A DNA stretch of 64,000 nucleotides from positions 1,939,501 to 2,003,500 of the forward strand of contig NZ_CP048000.1 of the NCBI RefSeq assembly GCF_009931695.1. Reading direction: 5' to 3'. Of this stretch, positions 17,168-24,950 are shown in pieces. Numbering within the stretch: the first letter of the stretch is position 1; every line of letters begins with the position of its first letter. Below the pieces are notes generated by a model that saw only the letters and a program-made list of their open reading frames with translations, was not told the origin of the DNA and made no database searches. The position numbers and the translations under genes are program-made. Source of the stretch: Anaerocolumna sedimenticola. Its GTDB lineage: Bacteria; Bacillota; Clostridia; Lachnospirales; Lachnospiraceae.

Positions 17168-17220
17168 GTGAAATTTTATATGATACAATAAAATTAGTTA
17201 ATTAAAAATAGGAGGATAAA

Positions 17221-17829
17221 ATGAATAAAAAAGATTTAATTTTAGATGCAATGTTGGAGTTGTTAAAGGAAAAATCAAATGCTTCTATAAGCGAAATTGC
17301 TAAAAAAGCCGGGATTGCAAAAGGTGGAATTTATTACTATTTTTCCTCTAAGGAAGAAATACTTGATTCACTTATTGACCGTTCCTTTAATGAAATTATA
17401 GAAAACTGCAGGATAAAGCTTCAAGAAAAAGAGGCAGATGCCTTATTGAAAATTAGCATATTATTTAAAGCATATTTTAGCCAACATGTGAATTCCGAAA
17501 TAGATACTTATTTACATTTACCCCAAAATGCTGAGTTGCACCAAAAGTCACTTGCTAAAATATTAATGGAGATATCCCACATTCTTGCGGAAATTCTTAA
17601 GCAGGGTGTAGAAGAGGAAAAATTCCATTGTGATTTTCCTGATGAGTATGCTGAAATAATACTGTCTGTATTCACTTTTTTGCTTGACCCTGGTATTTTT
17701 CATTGGACTATAAATGAGATTGACACTAAATTAAAAGCTTTAGCTAATTTATTGGAGCGAGGTTTAATGATTCCTTCCGGCAGCTTTAGCTTTTTATATG
17801 AAATTGATTTATCAGTACAAGAAAGCTGA
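17221..17829 (+). CDS. TetR-family transcriptional regulator
   Basis: A 202-residue repressor. The N-terminal helix-turn-helix spans about residues 7-48 (ASISEIAKKAGIAKGGIYYYFSSKEE, quoted in part: GIAKGGIYYYFSSKEE). The C-terminal domain is all-helical and ligand-binding, without clear family. AGGAGG stands six bases before the ATG. It is divergent from the membrane methyltransferase with two palindromes between, so it probably represses both. The inducer is unknown. Confidence 0.88.
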   Translation: MNKKDLILDAMLELLKEKSNASISEIAKKAGIAKGGIYYYFSSKEEILDSLIDRSFNEIIENCRIKLQEKEADALLKISILFKAYFSQHVNSEIDTYLHLPQNAELHQKSLAKILMEISHILAEILKQGVEEEKFHCDFPDEYAEIILSVFTFLLDPGIFHWTINEIDTKLKALANLLERGLMIPSGSFSFLYEIDLSVQES

Positions 17830-17888
17830 ACCCAAATTGTGTTAAGATATACTGCAAAGGGATCTTATAAGATTTATGGAGGTATTAA

Positions 17889-18596
17889 ATGCATATATTG
17901 GTAGCGGAAGATGAAAAAGATATTTTAAATCTGATAACAGAACAACTAAGAATGGAAGGATATACAATCTATCAAGCATTCAGCGGATTGGAAGCATGGA
18001 ATTTATTTCAAAAAGAAACGATTGATTTAGCTTTACTGGATGTTATGATGCCAGGAATGGATGGATTAACACTATTAAGAAAAATTCGCGAAACAAGTGA
18101 AATTCCGGTTATATTTTTAACAGCAAGGGGAGAAGAGATGGATAAAGTGTCGGGGTTATCATTAGGTGCCGATGATTATATGGTAAAACCTTTCAGTCTT
18201 GCAGAATTGAGTGCACGAGTAGCTGTGCAGTTAAGACATTTGAAAAAAATAAAACGGCCGGATGTTAAAGAAGATATTATAATTTGCGGTGAATTGTGTC
18301 TGGACAGGCTTCACGGTACATTGCATAAAAGGGGGAAACTGATAGAGTTAAATGCAAAGGAATACTTGTTGCTGACATACATGATGGAAAATCAAGAAAT
18401 CATTTTAACCAAAAGGCAAATGTACCAGGCAGTATGGGAAGAAGAATATATTTATGATGATAATACGGTTATGGTACATTTATCTCATATCAGAAATAAG
18501 ATAGAGGATAATGCGAAAGAACCGCAATATATGATTACATTCCGGGGTGTAGGTTACAAATTAACAGATCCGATAAAGAGTGAACATTATGAGTAA
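17889..18596 (+). CDS. OmpR-type response regulator
   Basis: A 235-residue regulator. Receiver domain 1-115 with acidic EDE7-9, phosphoacceptor Asp51 (LLDVMMPGMDG), Thr/Lys switch residues (FLTARG, MVKPF); winged-helix DNA-binding domain about 130-230 (VMVHLSHIRNKI, ITFRGVGYKL). It overlaps the kinase gene by eight bases (ATGAGTAA), a translationally coupled pair. The closest following gene is the serine hydrolase at 20122, which suggests a cell-envelope or antibiotic-sensing role. Confidence 0.92.
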   Translation: MHILVAEDEKDILNLITEQLRMEGYTIYQAFSGLEAWNLFQKETIDLALLDVMMPGMDGLTLLRKIRETSEIPVIFLTARGEEMDKVSGLSLGADDYMVKPFSLAELSARVAVQLRHLKKIKRPDVKEDIIICGELCLDRLHGTLHKRGKLIELNAKEYLLLTYMMENQEIILTKRQMYQAVWEEEYIYDDNTVMVHLSHIRNKIEDNAKEPQYMITFRGVGYKLTDPIKSEHYE

Positions 18597-19998
18597 GAAA
18601 TATAAAAATATTTCAAGAGTACTTTGGAAAAATTACATAATAATGGTTATAGTTTCATCCGTTTTGATCATAGTCCCATTTGTATTAATGATAATTATAA
18701 CTGATATCATGAAAGATAAGGTTGTTTCTTATAAATATACTGCAGATTCCATCATGTGTGATGATATTAATAAAATCACAGTAGATGATGTTATAAAAAA
18801 TCATGGGGGAGTGCAGGTGATAACAAAGGATTTGGAAGTAATCCAATTGGGCGGGTTAAATAACATACTGTCTAATCAGTTGTCAGTTACGGAGTGGACG
18901 GATTTTTTGCTTCAATGTAACAGGGAAGAATCGGAATACGCTTATTCTATAGCTTATAATGAAAAAGAAAAATTCTGGCTGGTTGTAGAATTCCCGGTTT
19001 CTTTGATATTCAAAGTATATTATAATTTTAACTCGGATTCTGTTAATTTTGGCAGGATGGTCTGGTTAATGGGTGTAATTGTAATAACTTATATCCTGCT
19101 TTTGATAATTAGTGCAATTATTTTTTCAAATATTACGGTAAGACAATTTATAAATCCAATTAAAGATTTAAACAGGTTTATGAAAGAATTAGAAAACGGC
19201 CAATATCAGAAGAAAAGGGAAACAAGCAGCATTACTGAATTAAAAGAACTGCAGGAGGGATTTAACCATCTTACAGAGGAACTTAAGGTACAGGAAACCA
19301 TTCGCCAGGAGATGCAGGAAAATAGAAACAGACTGATACGGGATATTTCTCATGATCTTAAGAATCCGCTGGCTAGTATACAGGGTTATGCAGAGATGTA
19401 TATGAGACAGAAAGGACTACCAGATGATACTCGGGATAACTATCTAGGTATCATATATAATAATAGTGTAAGAGCTAATACTCTGATACAGAGTTTGTTC
19501 CGTTACTCACAAGTAAACAGCAGTGATTTTAAACTGAATCTTAAGAAAACGGATTTATGTGAATTATTAAGAAACAAAATGGCATCATTTATTCCTGTTC
19601 TTGAAGAAAAAGGGTTTTCTTACGAAATCAATATACCGGATGAGGACATCATCTGTTTGATTGATGTATTGCAAATGAATCGAGTTTTTGATAATCTTCT
19701 GGATAATGCATTAAAATATAATAAAGTTGATACTAAGATAACGGTAATGATTCGTAAAACAAAGCAGAAAGTAATAATTGAAATATCAGATAATGGTGTT
19801 GGAATGGATGAAACAGCATCAAAATCTATTTTTGAACCCTTTACAAGAGCGGATGAGAAAGTCAGAAATTCCGAAAACGGCGGCAGTGGACTGGGTCTGG
19901 CAATAGTAAAAAGAATTGTTGAATTACATAATGGCGTAATTTATGTTAAAACAAAGCCGGGTGAAGGCTGTTTGTTTGAGATCATTTTAAATATCTGA
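18589..19998 (+). CDS. Sensor histidine kinase, HAMP type
   Basis: A 469-residue membrane kinase paired with the preceding regulator. Membrane segments at about 17-40 and 158-182 enclose a 115-residue extracytoplasmic sensor; then HAMP, the phosphoacceptor His255 in ISHDLKNPLASIQGY, and an ATPase domain with N box (FDNLLDNALKY), DNGVGMD and GGSGLGLAIVKRI. ATG 18589 overlaps the regulator stop; GTG 18580 is possible but less likely. The short sensor region without a known domain is like those of bacitracin- or envelope-responsive kinases. Confidence 0.92.
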   Translation: MSKKYKNISRVLWKNYIIMVIVSSVLIIVPFVLMIIITDIMKDKVVSYKYTADSIMCDDINKITVDDVIKNHGGVQVITKDLEVIQLGGLNNILSNQLSVTEWTDFLLQCNREESEYAYSIAYNEKEKFWLVVEFPVSLIFKVYYNFNSDSVNFGRMVWLMGVIVITYILLLIISAIIFSNITVRQFINPIKDLNRFMKELENGQYQKKRETSSITELKELQEGFNHLTEELKVQETIRQEMQENRNRLIRDISHDLKNPLASIQGYAEMYMRQKGLPDDTRDNYLGIIYNNSVRANTLIQSLFRYSQVNSSDFKLNLKKTDLCELLRNKMASFIPVLEEKGFSYEINIPDEDIICLIDVLQMNRVFDNLLDNALKYNKVDTKITVMIRKTKQKVIIEISDNGVGMDETASKSIFEPFTRADEKVRNSENGGSGLGLAIVKRIVELHNGVIYVKTKPGEGCLFEIILNI

Positions 19999-20121
19999 AA
20001 GTTTAAGATAGATTTAAGGCAGATTCAAGATATATTTATAGGTACTTAGTTATAATATGTTTAAAGGTTTTGGAAAGCTTTATTCCAAACTACATATGTC
20101 AAATAACTAAGTGGAGGTTTT

Positions 20122-21993
20122 ATGAAAAAACTTGCAGGATTATTTATAGCCATTGCTGTTGTAATGAATTTATTTTCAATGAAAGCTTATGCCGAAGAAA
20201 TAAAGGAATGGGAAACACCCTCAGGAATTTCTAGTGAAGAAATAGAGACTGTTTGTGATAAGGCTTTTGCTGGTTATATCGGTGATAGTGTGGCCGGAGG
20301 AGCAATTGCCATTGTAAAAGATGGGAGGATTGTTTTTGAAAAAGGGTATGGTTATGCTGATATTAAAAACCGGATTACAGTTGATCCAAAAACTACGGTT
20401 TTTGAGTATGGTTCCGTAACCAAATTATTTACATGGATAAGCGCCATGCAATTGGCAGAGCAGGAAATGCTTGATTTAAATGCTGATATCAGAAATTATC
20501 TTCCTAATGGTTTTAAACTAAAGATGAATTTTGAAAAACCGATTACCATGCTCAATTTAATGAATCATCAGGCAGGATATGATGATTATCTGATTCATCT
20601 GTTTAGTAAGGCAAATGAAATACCGGATTTAAAATCCAGCCTTTATGAAAATCAGGCAGATCAGGTACATGAACCGGGATTTGCCATGAGTTATTCTAAT
20701 TATAGTGCCGGACTCGCAGGATATATCGTCCAATGTGTCAGTAAAGAACCTATGTACCAATATGTGCAGGAACACATTTTTGATGCGGCAGGAATGGAAC
20801 ACACAACCATGAATCCTGATATTTCAACTAATGAATATGTGCAGGAACATAAATCATTAGCCTATAAAATGCAGGACAGCGGTGATTTAGCAGAAGCCCG
20901 GTGGAGTTATGTGCCAATGTATCCGGCAGGAAGTGCCAATGGAACGGTTGAAGAGCTTGCTGAATTTGGTATTGCACTATGTAATGAGGATGAGAATCCG
21001 GTACTGTTTAAAAATAAAGGCAGTGTGGAGAAACTTCTTTCTGCCAGTTACCGGGCAAAGGAAGAAGTTTCGGGTATTGCACATGGTTTTATTGAGTATG
21101 ACGGAGAATTTAAAACTTATTGGCATAATGGAGGCACAGAAAACTTCTCCACCTTTTTTGCAGTAGTACCGGAAGCTGATTATGCAATTGCTATGGCAGC
21201 CAATACAGAAGCTGGAATGTCTTTGATTCAGGAGCTTGGATTTCAAACCGTACAAAAAAAGGCTGTGACTCTGGAAAAACCGGAAGATAATCTTCCGGAT
21301 ACGAAAAACGTGGAAGGAAAGTATAAGGATTTCAGGGAAGTACATCATGGTATCTCACAGTTATTTTATTTGTTCCCCGAAGCTATTAAGGTAAAGGCAG
21401 TTAATAACACTCAGATATCGGTGGCTGGAGAACTTTATACCCAGATAAAACCATACCTGTATCAGAGTGTGAAAACAGGAATAAAAAGCGGGTTTGTTGT
21501 AGAAAAGGGTAAAGTAGTGAAATACTCCAATATGATTGACTATATCCCCGTTACCTGGAAAGAAAATATTAAAAGGTATATTACATATATTATACTCGTC
21601 TGCTTCTTACTGTCATTTTTTATTCAAGTTATTTACCTGATCGGAACATCTGTCAGAAATAGAATCCGCGGTACTGAACGGGTTCAAATAACCGGTATAA
21701 ATAAAAAAAGATGGGCGATTTTTTCCTTGGCTGGTTACCTGGCATTGTTTTCTAATATTTATATAATAATTAATAAAATTCTTTCGTGGGAGAATTTTTC
21801 AAGCATACGAATCCATATTTTTGTGAATTATGGAATCGGTATATTTGTAATGATAACGAGTGGAATTGTTATTTTTTCTTTAAGACAAAAGAAAGGCAGA
21901 TTGGAGAAATTTATATATGGAAGTTATGGCATTTCCTCTGTTTTTATGATAATTACCTTAGGAATGTGGGGAGTCTTTAACTTTATGAGATAG
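20122..21993 (+). CDS. Secreted membrane-anchored serine hydrolase (class C beta-lactamase/PBP4-like fold)
   Basis: A 623-residue protein. Signal peptide 1-25 (cleavage after AYA), hydrolase domain about 40-375 with S98-V-T-K101, Y191-S-N193 and H335-NGG, the three active-site motifs. A beta-strand-rich linker follows, then four membrane segments (about 490-620). Such proteins hydrolyse D-amino-acid peptides or esters outside the cell, or defend against peptide antibiotics. GGAGG precedes the ATG. It follows the two-component pair by 123 bases, which probably controls it. The truncated copy at 14142 shares both the HxG region and a membrane tail. Confidence 0.88.
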   Translation: MKKLAGLFIAIAVVMNLFSMKAYAEEIKEWETPSGISSEEIETVCDKAFAGYIGDSVAGGAIAIVKDGRIVFEKGYGYADIKNRITVDPKTTVFEYGSVTKLFTWISAMQLAEQEMLDLNADIRNYLPNGFKLKMNFEKPITMLNLMNHQAGYDDYLIHLFSKANEIPDLKSSLYENQADQVHEPGFAMSYSNYSAGLAGYIVQCVSKEPMYQYVQEHIFDAAGMEHTTMNPDISTNEYVQEHKSLAYKMQDSGDLAEARWSYVPMYPAGSANGTVEELAEFGIALCNEDENPVLFKNKGSVEKLLSASYRAKEEVSGIAHGFIEYDGEFKTYWHNGGTENFSTFFAVVPEADYAIAMAANTEAGMSLIQELGFQTVQKKAVTLEKPEDNLPDTKNVEGKYKDFREVHHGISQLFYLFPEAIKVKAVNNTQISVAGELYTQIKPYLYQSVKTGIKSGFVVEKGKVVKYSNMIDYIPVTWKENIKRYITYIILVCFLLSFFIQVIYLIGTSVRNRIRGTERVQITGINKKRWAIFSLAGYLALFSNIYIIINKILSWENFSSIRIHIFVNYGIGIFVMITSGIVIFSLRQKKGRLEKFIYGSYGISSVFMIITLGMWGVFNFMR

Positions 21994-22298
21994 GATCAGC
22001 GCTGATGTGCAGAGGTTCGTTTTAAATGACCGGTTATGTCAGAGGTATCAATGCTGGTATTTATGGGATTTATGGTGATAGAGGACAAGCAAATTATAAT
22101 AACCGCATTAAATTTATGTTTACCGGAAGATATTTGTAAGAGTATACAATTTCGCTTTGTTAAAATTCCTGTCATATGCCAATGATCGAAAATCCCGTGG
22201 AATTGGCTGATATAATAAAAGAAATAATTAGAGTAATTTAATTGATATTTAAAAATATCTTGTGATTTAACCATTGATAAAGTATATTTTAATAATAT

Positions 22299-22449
22299 TA
22301 GGTAATTGCGAAACTCTAAAGTTTTATGGATATACCATACAATTAATACAATTTCATAGCTTCAGTTGCCTTTAGGGGTAAAATTCAGCTCTGAAATTGT
22401 ATTAATTGCATGGCATATAAATGCAATAATCTAGTTTCGCAATTACCTA
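22299..22449. mobile_element. 151-bp palindromic MITE, copy 1
   Basis: Perfect 17-bp terminal inverted repeats (TAGGTAATTGCGAAACT and its complement) and further inverted pairing towards the centre; the middle contains CTTCAGTTGCCTTTAGGGG. TTTAATAAT occurs just outside both ends (starting at 22288 and 22450, with two extra bases on the left) and may be a target duplication. A second 151-bp copy in reverse orientation is at 53393-53543. No coding capacity. The rest of the gap 21994-22478 shows nothing else I can support. Confidence 0.75.
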
Positions 22450-22478
22450 TTTAATAATTTATGAAAGAGGATAAGAGT

Positions 22479-22754
22479 ATGTTATATGTTTATTTAATGA
22501 AGAATCAGAAGCCGCTTAATAGCGATATCATTAAGAGTCATGTGGAACACTTAAGAAAATTGAACAAGCGGGGTAAACTAGTACTTTGCGGTCCTTTCAC
22601 TGATTATCCGGGAGGAATGGTTATCCTATCGGCAAAGGATATTCAAGAAGCAACAGACCTTGCAAGTTCTGACCCATTTATCGCATCAGGTTGCAAATCT
22701 TATGAATTAAGATCACTTGAACCAGCAAACGAAGAAAATAATTATTTACTTTAA
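22479..22754 (+). CDS. YciI-like protein
   Basis: A 91-residue cytoplasmic protein of the YCII family: LYVYLMKN start, VEHLRKLNKRGKLVLCGPF with the conserved His and Gly-Pro, and SSDPFIASGC with the family's conserved Asp-Pro-Phe. The family has a ferredoxin-like fold, often with putative active-site His and Asp; function in most bacteria is unknown. ATG 22479 follows AGAGG; the in-frame ATG at 22461 is the less likely start. It is preceded by the 151-bp element, so its promoter may lie in or beyond that repeat. Confidence 0.8.
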   Translation: MLYVYLMKNQKPLNSDIIKSHVEHLRKLNKRGKLVLCGPFTDYPGGMVILSAKDIQEATDLASSDPFIASGCKSYELRSLEPANEENNYLL

Positions 22755-22763
22755 TTCAGTATT

Positions 22764-22842
22764 AGAGGCTGTTGTAAAATTCAAAAAACAAACTATATTC
22801 TAGACCTAAGCCCGGTAAATTTATAATTTTGCAGCAGCCCCT
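22764..22842. repeat. GGCTGTTGC hairpin repeat, copy 1
   Basis: GAGGCTGTTGTAAAATT pairs with AATTTTGCAGCAGCCCC. Related hairpins lie at 26893-26995 and 36711-36790, each behind a gene, so the family probably works as terminators. Confidence 0.6.
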
Positions 22843-23044
22843 ATAATAAAGCGTTTCATGAAAAATAAGCAAATGCGAAACCAGATTAGTATCATTAGTT
22901 TTTGGATTAATTTCACATTAAATACTTGTAATTACAAATTTTGGTTGAGTGCCAGTCGATTTTATAGTAATATGATAAAGTATTAAGATATAAGAAATAC
23001 AAAAGTAAGAGAAAAAAACTGTTTGTGATAAAAGGTGATAGTGT

Positions 23045-23130
23045 GAATAGTCTCGCCAACAACATGCGAGCCATTAAAAGAATAGCAAAAGACGCTATTC
23101 TTCACGATTTTTGCCCAAAGAGCATGGGCG
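23045..23130. repeat. Two-hairpin repeat, copy 1
   Basis: Begins AATAGTCTCGC with a small CTCGC/GCGAG hairpin, then GAATAGC (23080-23086) and GCTATTC (23094-23100), then GCCCA/TGGGC (23113-23129). A copy at 48033-48113 has the same order, and its last stem is TACCCA/TGGGTA: both sides have changed together. Each copy lies shortly upstream of a gene (NUDIX; chemoreceptor). Confidence 0.6.
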
Positions 23131-23211
23131 TTAGTGTGCAAATTAAAAGCAATTTTCACTTTCTATTTGAGCAGTTTCGCAAGTAAATTTACAAAATGCA
23201 AGAGGTGTAAT

Positions 23212-23616
23212 ATGGAATGTAAAATTTACAACTTAAATGAATTAAAAGAATATAAATATGTTGTAATTCTTTCAAAATATAAAGGCAGCATATTACTTAG
23301 CCGTCATAAAAAACGTTCAACCTGGGAAACCCAGGGTGGACATATCGAAAAAGGAGAAACACCCCTTGAAGCAGCAAAACGGGAATTGTTCGAGGAATCA
23401 GGTGCAGTAAAATATACAATTACTCCTGTATTCGACTACCTGGCAGGGGATGAAAAGTCTTCAGCCAACGGTATGGTATTTATGGCAGATATAACCGAAC
23501 TAGCGGATATCCCGGATAGTGAGATGAAAGAAGTAAGGACTTTTGATAAGTTACCTGATGCCTTGACCTATCCTGAAATAACTCCGATTCTTTTTAAGAA
23601 GGCAAAGGAATTTTAA
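23212..23616 (+). CDS. NUDIX hydrolase
   Basis: A 134-residue cytoplasmic hydrolase of nucleoside-diphosphate-linked compounds. The complete Nudix box runs from Gly43 to Ala65 (GHIEKGETPLEAAKRELFEE, then SGA) with the Mg-binding REx2EE residues. Start 23212 (MECKIYN) follows AAGAGGTG; the open frame extends upstream through the repeat region without a site. The substrate (8-oxo-dGTP, ADP-ribose, other) cannot be told from the box alone. Confidence 0.88.
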   Translation: MECKIYNLNELKEYKYVVILSKYKGSILLSRHKKRSTWETQGGHIEKGETPLEAAKRELFEESGAVKYTITPVFDYLAGDEKSSANGMVFMADITELADIPDSEMKEVRTFDKLPDALTYPEITPILFKKAKEF

Positions 23617-23642
23617 CCATTTTAGGCAGTATATGGTCTAAA

Positions 23643-24524
23643 CTATCTATCGTTTATCATTTTTCTGGTAAATGCTTTCTTGTATTGGGACGGAGTCATA
23701 CCTTCTAATTTCTTAAATATTTTCAAAAAATACTTCTCATCTGAAAATCCGCAGGAATAAGCAACTTCTTTAATCGATAAATCATAATTGCTGATCAGTG
23801 ACTTCGATATTTCAATCCTTGTTTTGTTAATATAATTTGTTAAGGTAATATCCGTAGTCTTTTTAAACAGGGTAGATAAATAATCTGAATTATACCCGAA
23901 TTCATTGGCTATTTCTTTTACAGTGATAGGCTTATAATAATTTGCTTTAATCCATTCCATAACCCGGGCAATATTCGGGGAAATATTGTGTTGTATTTTA
24001 TAATGCATTTCTATAAATTCCTGGGAAATCTCCATTATCAATAAACTAAGTGCATAATCTATTATCTGGTTTGAATAAATCATTTCCTGTCTTGATAAAT
24101 CCAGCAGTTGATTAAAGAGTAACGGAGCTCTTTGAGTAAGTGCTATTTCTCCGTATTCCGGTATTATATAAAAGTTGTTTTGCGTGGATTCTATTGTTCG
24201 GTCCATGATGCCATTTAAAAAACTTTCTTTGGTGGTAACTGTCATTATATCATTTGTTACAAAGTGAACCCATAAATAAGATAATTTTCCGGTAGACGGT
24301 TTATATCCATAGTGTTCCTCCTTTGCTCTTAATAATATAAATTGATTCGGGCCGACTTCGTAATTTACTCCGTCCTGGGCAATATATAATAACCCTTCTT
24401 TTACCATAATAAGTACGTTTATATTAAAATTACGCCTTACATGCAGAAATTCCTGCTTACTAATCAGATTACCGCATGATAGGTATTTTAATGGATAATT
24501 AGCGTCAGATAAAAAATACCGCAT
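23643..24524 (-). CDS. AraC-family transcriptional regulator
   Basis: A 293-residue regulator: N-terminal cupin-like arm (about 20-110; VLIMVKEGLLYIAQDGVNYEVGP in part) that senses sugar, and a C-terminal double helix-turn-helix (about 190-288; ITVKEIANEFGYNSDYLS, GFSDEKYFLKIFKKLEGMTPSQY). It is divergent from the GH127 arabinofuranosidase gene 426 bases away, so it most likely activates that gene in response to arabinose-containing sugar. The 273-bp repeat element now sits between the two. Confidence 0.88.
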   Translation of the reverse strand: MRYFLSDANYPLKYLSCGNLISKQEFLHVRRNFNINVLIMVKEGLLYIAQDGVNYEVGPNQFILLRAKEEHYGYKPSTGKLSYLWVHFVTNDIMTVTTKESFLNGIMDRTIESTQNNFYIIPEYGEIALTQRAPLLFNQLLDLSRQEMIYSNQIIDYALSLLIMEISQEFIEMHYKIQHNISPNIARVMEWIKANYYKPITVKEIANEFGYNSDYLSTLFKKTTDITLTNYINKTRIEISKSLISNYDLSIKEVAYSCGFSDEKYFLKIFKKLEGMTPSQYKKAFTRKMINDR

Positions 24525-24642
24525 CTAAGTTTTCACCACCTTTTATATAGTTATAGCAGTTGATTATTAATTGATAATATCTATAATTAGTATATATCAT
24601 AAAACAATTTAAAATAATTGTCTATCTGTTTTATACACTTAA

Positions 24643-24915
24643 GATTAGGGTGTCAAAAGCCATACGAATAATTAACATTCGTCAATTTGCACATCTATTC
24701 CTCTGCATTAGCGGGATACTGAATATAGTTTGAGGAGCAACTGTATGAAGTCGTTGGTACTTAGGTCCTGTATTTTAGGACCTTATGTACCATTACGTAC
24801 GTCATCCAAGCGAGAGTGTGCCCGGAATGAACTATGTTCTGTATCACCTGGTCAAGAAATTAAATTGTGCAAATTGCGTACCATAATTTAAAATTGACCT
24901 TTTGAAACCTTAATC
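24643..24915. mobile_element. 273-bp inverted-repeat element, MITE-like
   Basis: Ends GATTAGGGTGTCAAAAG (24643-24659) and CTTTTGAAACCTTAATC (24899-24915) match as inverted repeats except two positions. Further in, CAATTTGCACA (24683-24693) pairs perfectly with TGTGCAAATTG (24866-24876), and the centre has a stable hairpin (GGTAC, AGGTCCT / AGGACCT, GTACC, 24756-24791). Almost the whole element can fold on itself. No reading frame. It lies in the divergent regulatory region of the AraC and GH127 genes. Confidence 0.6.
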
Positions 24916-24930
24916 CTAATAATTTATAAT
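24902..24930 (+). promoter_or_regulatory. Candidate promoter of the GH127 gene
   Basis: TTGAAA (24902-24907) and TATAAT (24925-24930) with a 17-base spacer. The -35 box is within the right end of the 273-bp element. The leader would be only about 14 bases, with AAGGAGG at its very start, so another promoter further up is possible. Confidence 0.4.
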
Positions 24931-24950
24931 CATAAAAAGGAGGATAAATA

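Noticed and set aside
23045-23130. Short CRISPR-like array
   Set aside because: The repeats form hairpins of different sequence without regular spacers or cas genes; they belong to the two-hairpin element.
24756-24791. Central hairpin as a stand-alone terminator or riboswitch for GH127
   Set aside because: It has no T run, and it is the centre of the larger 273-bp inverted repeat, which explains it better.
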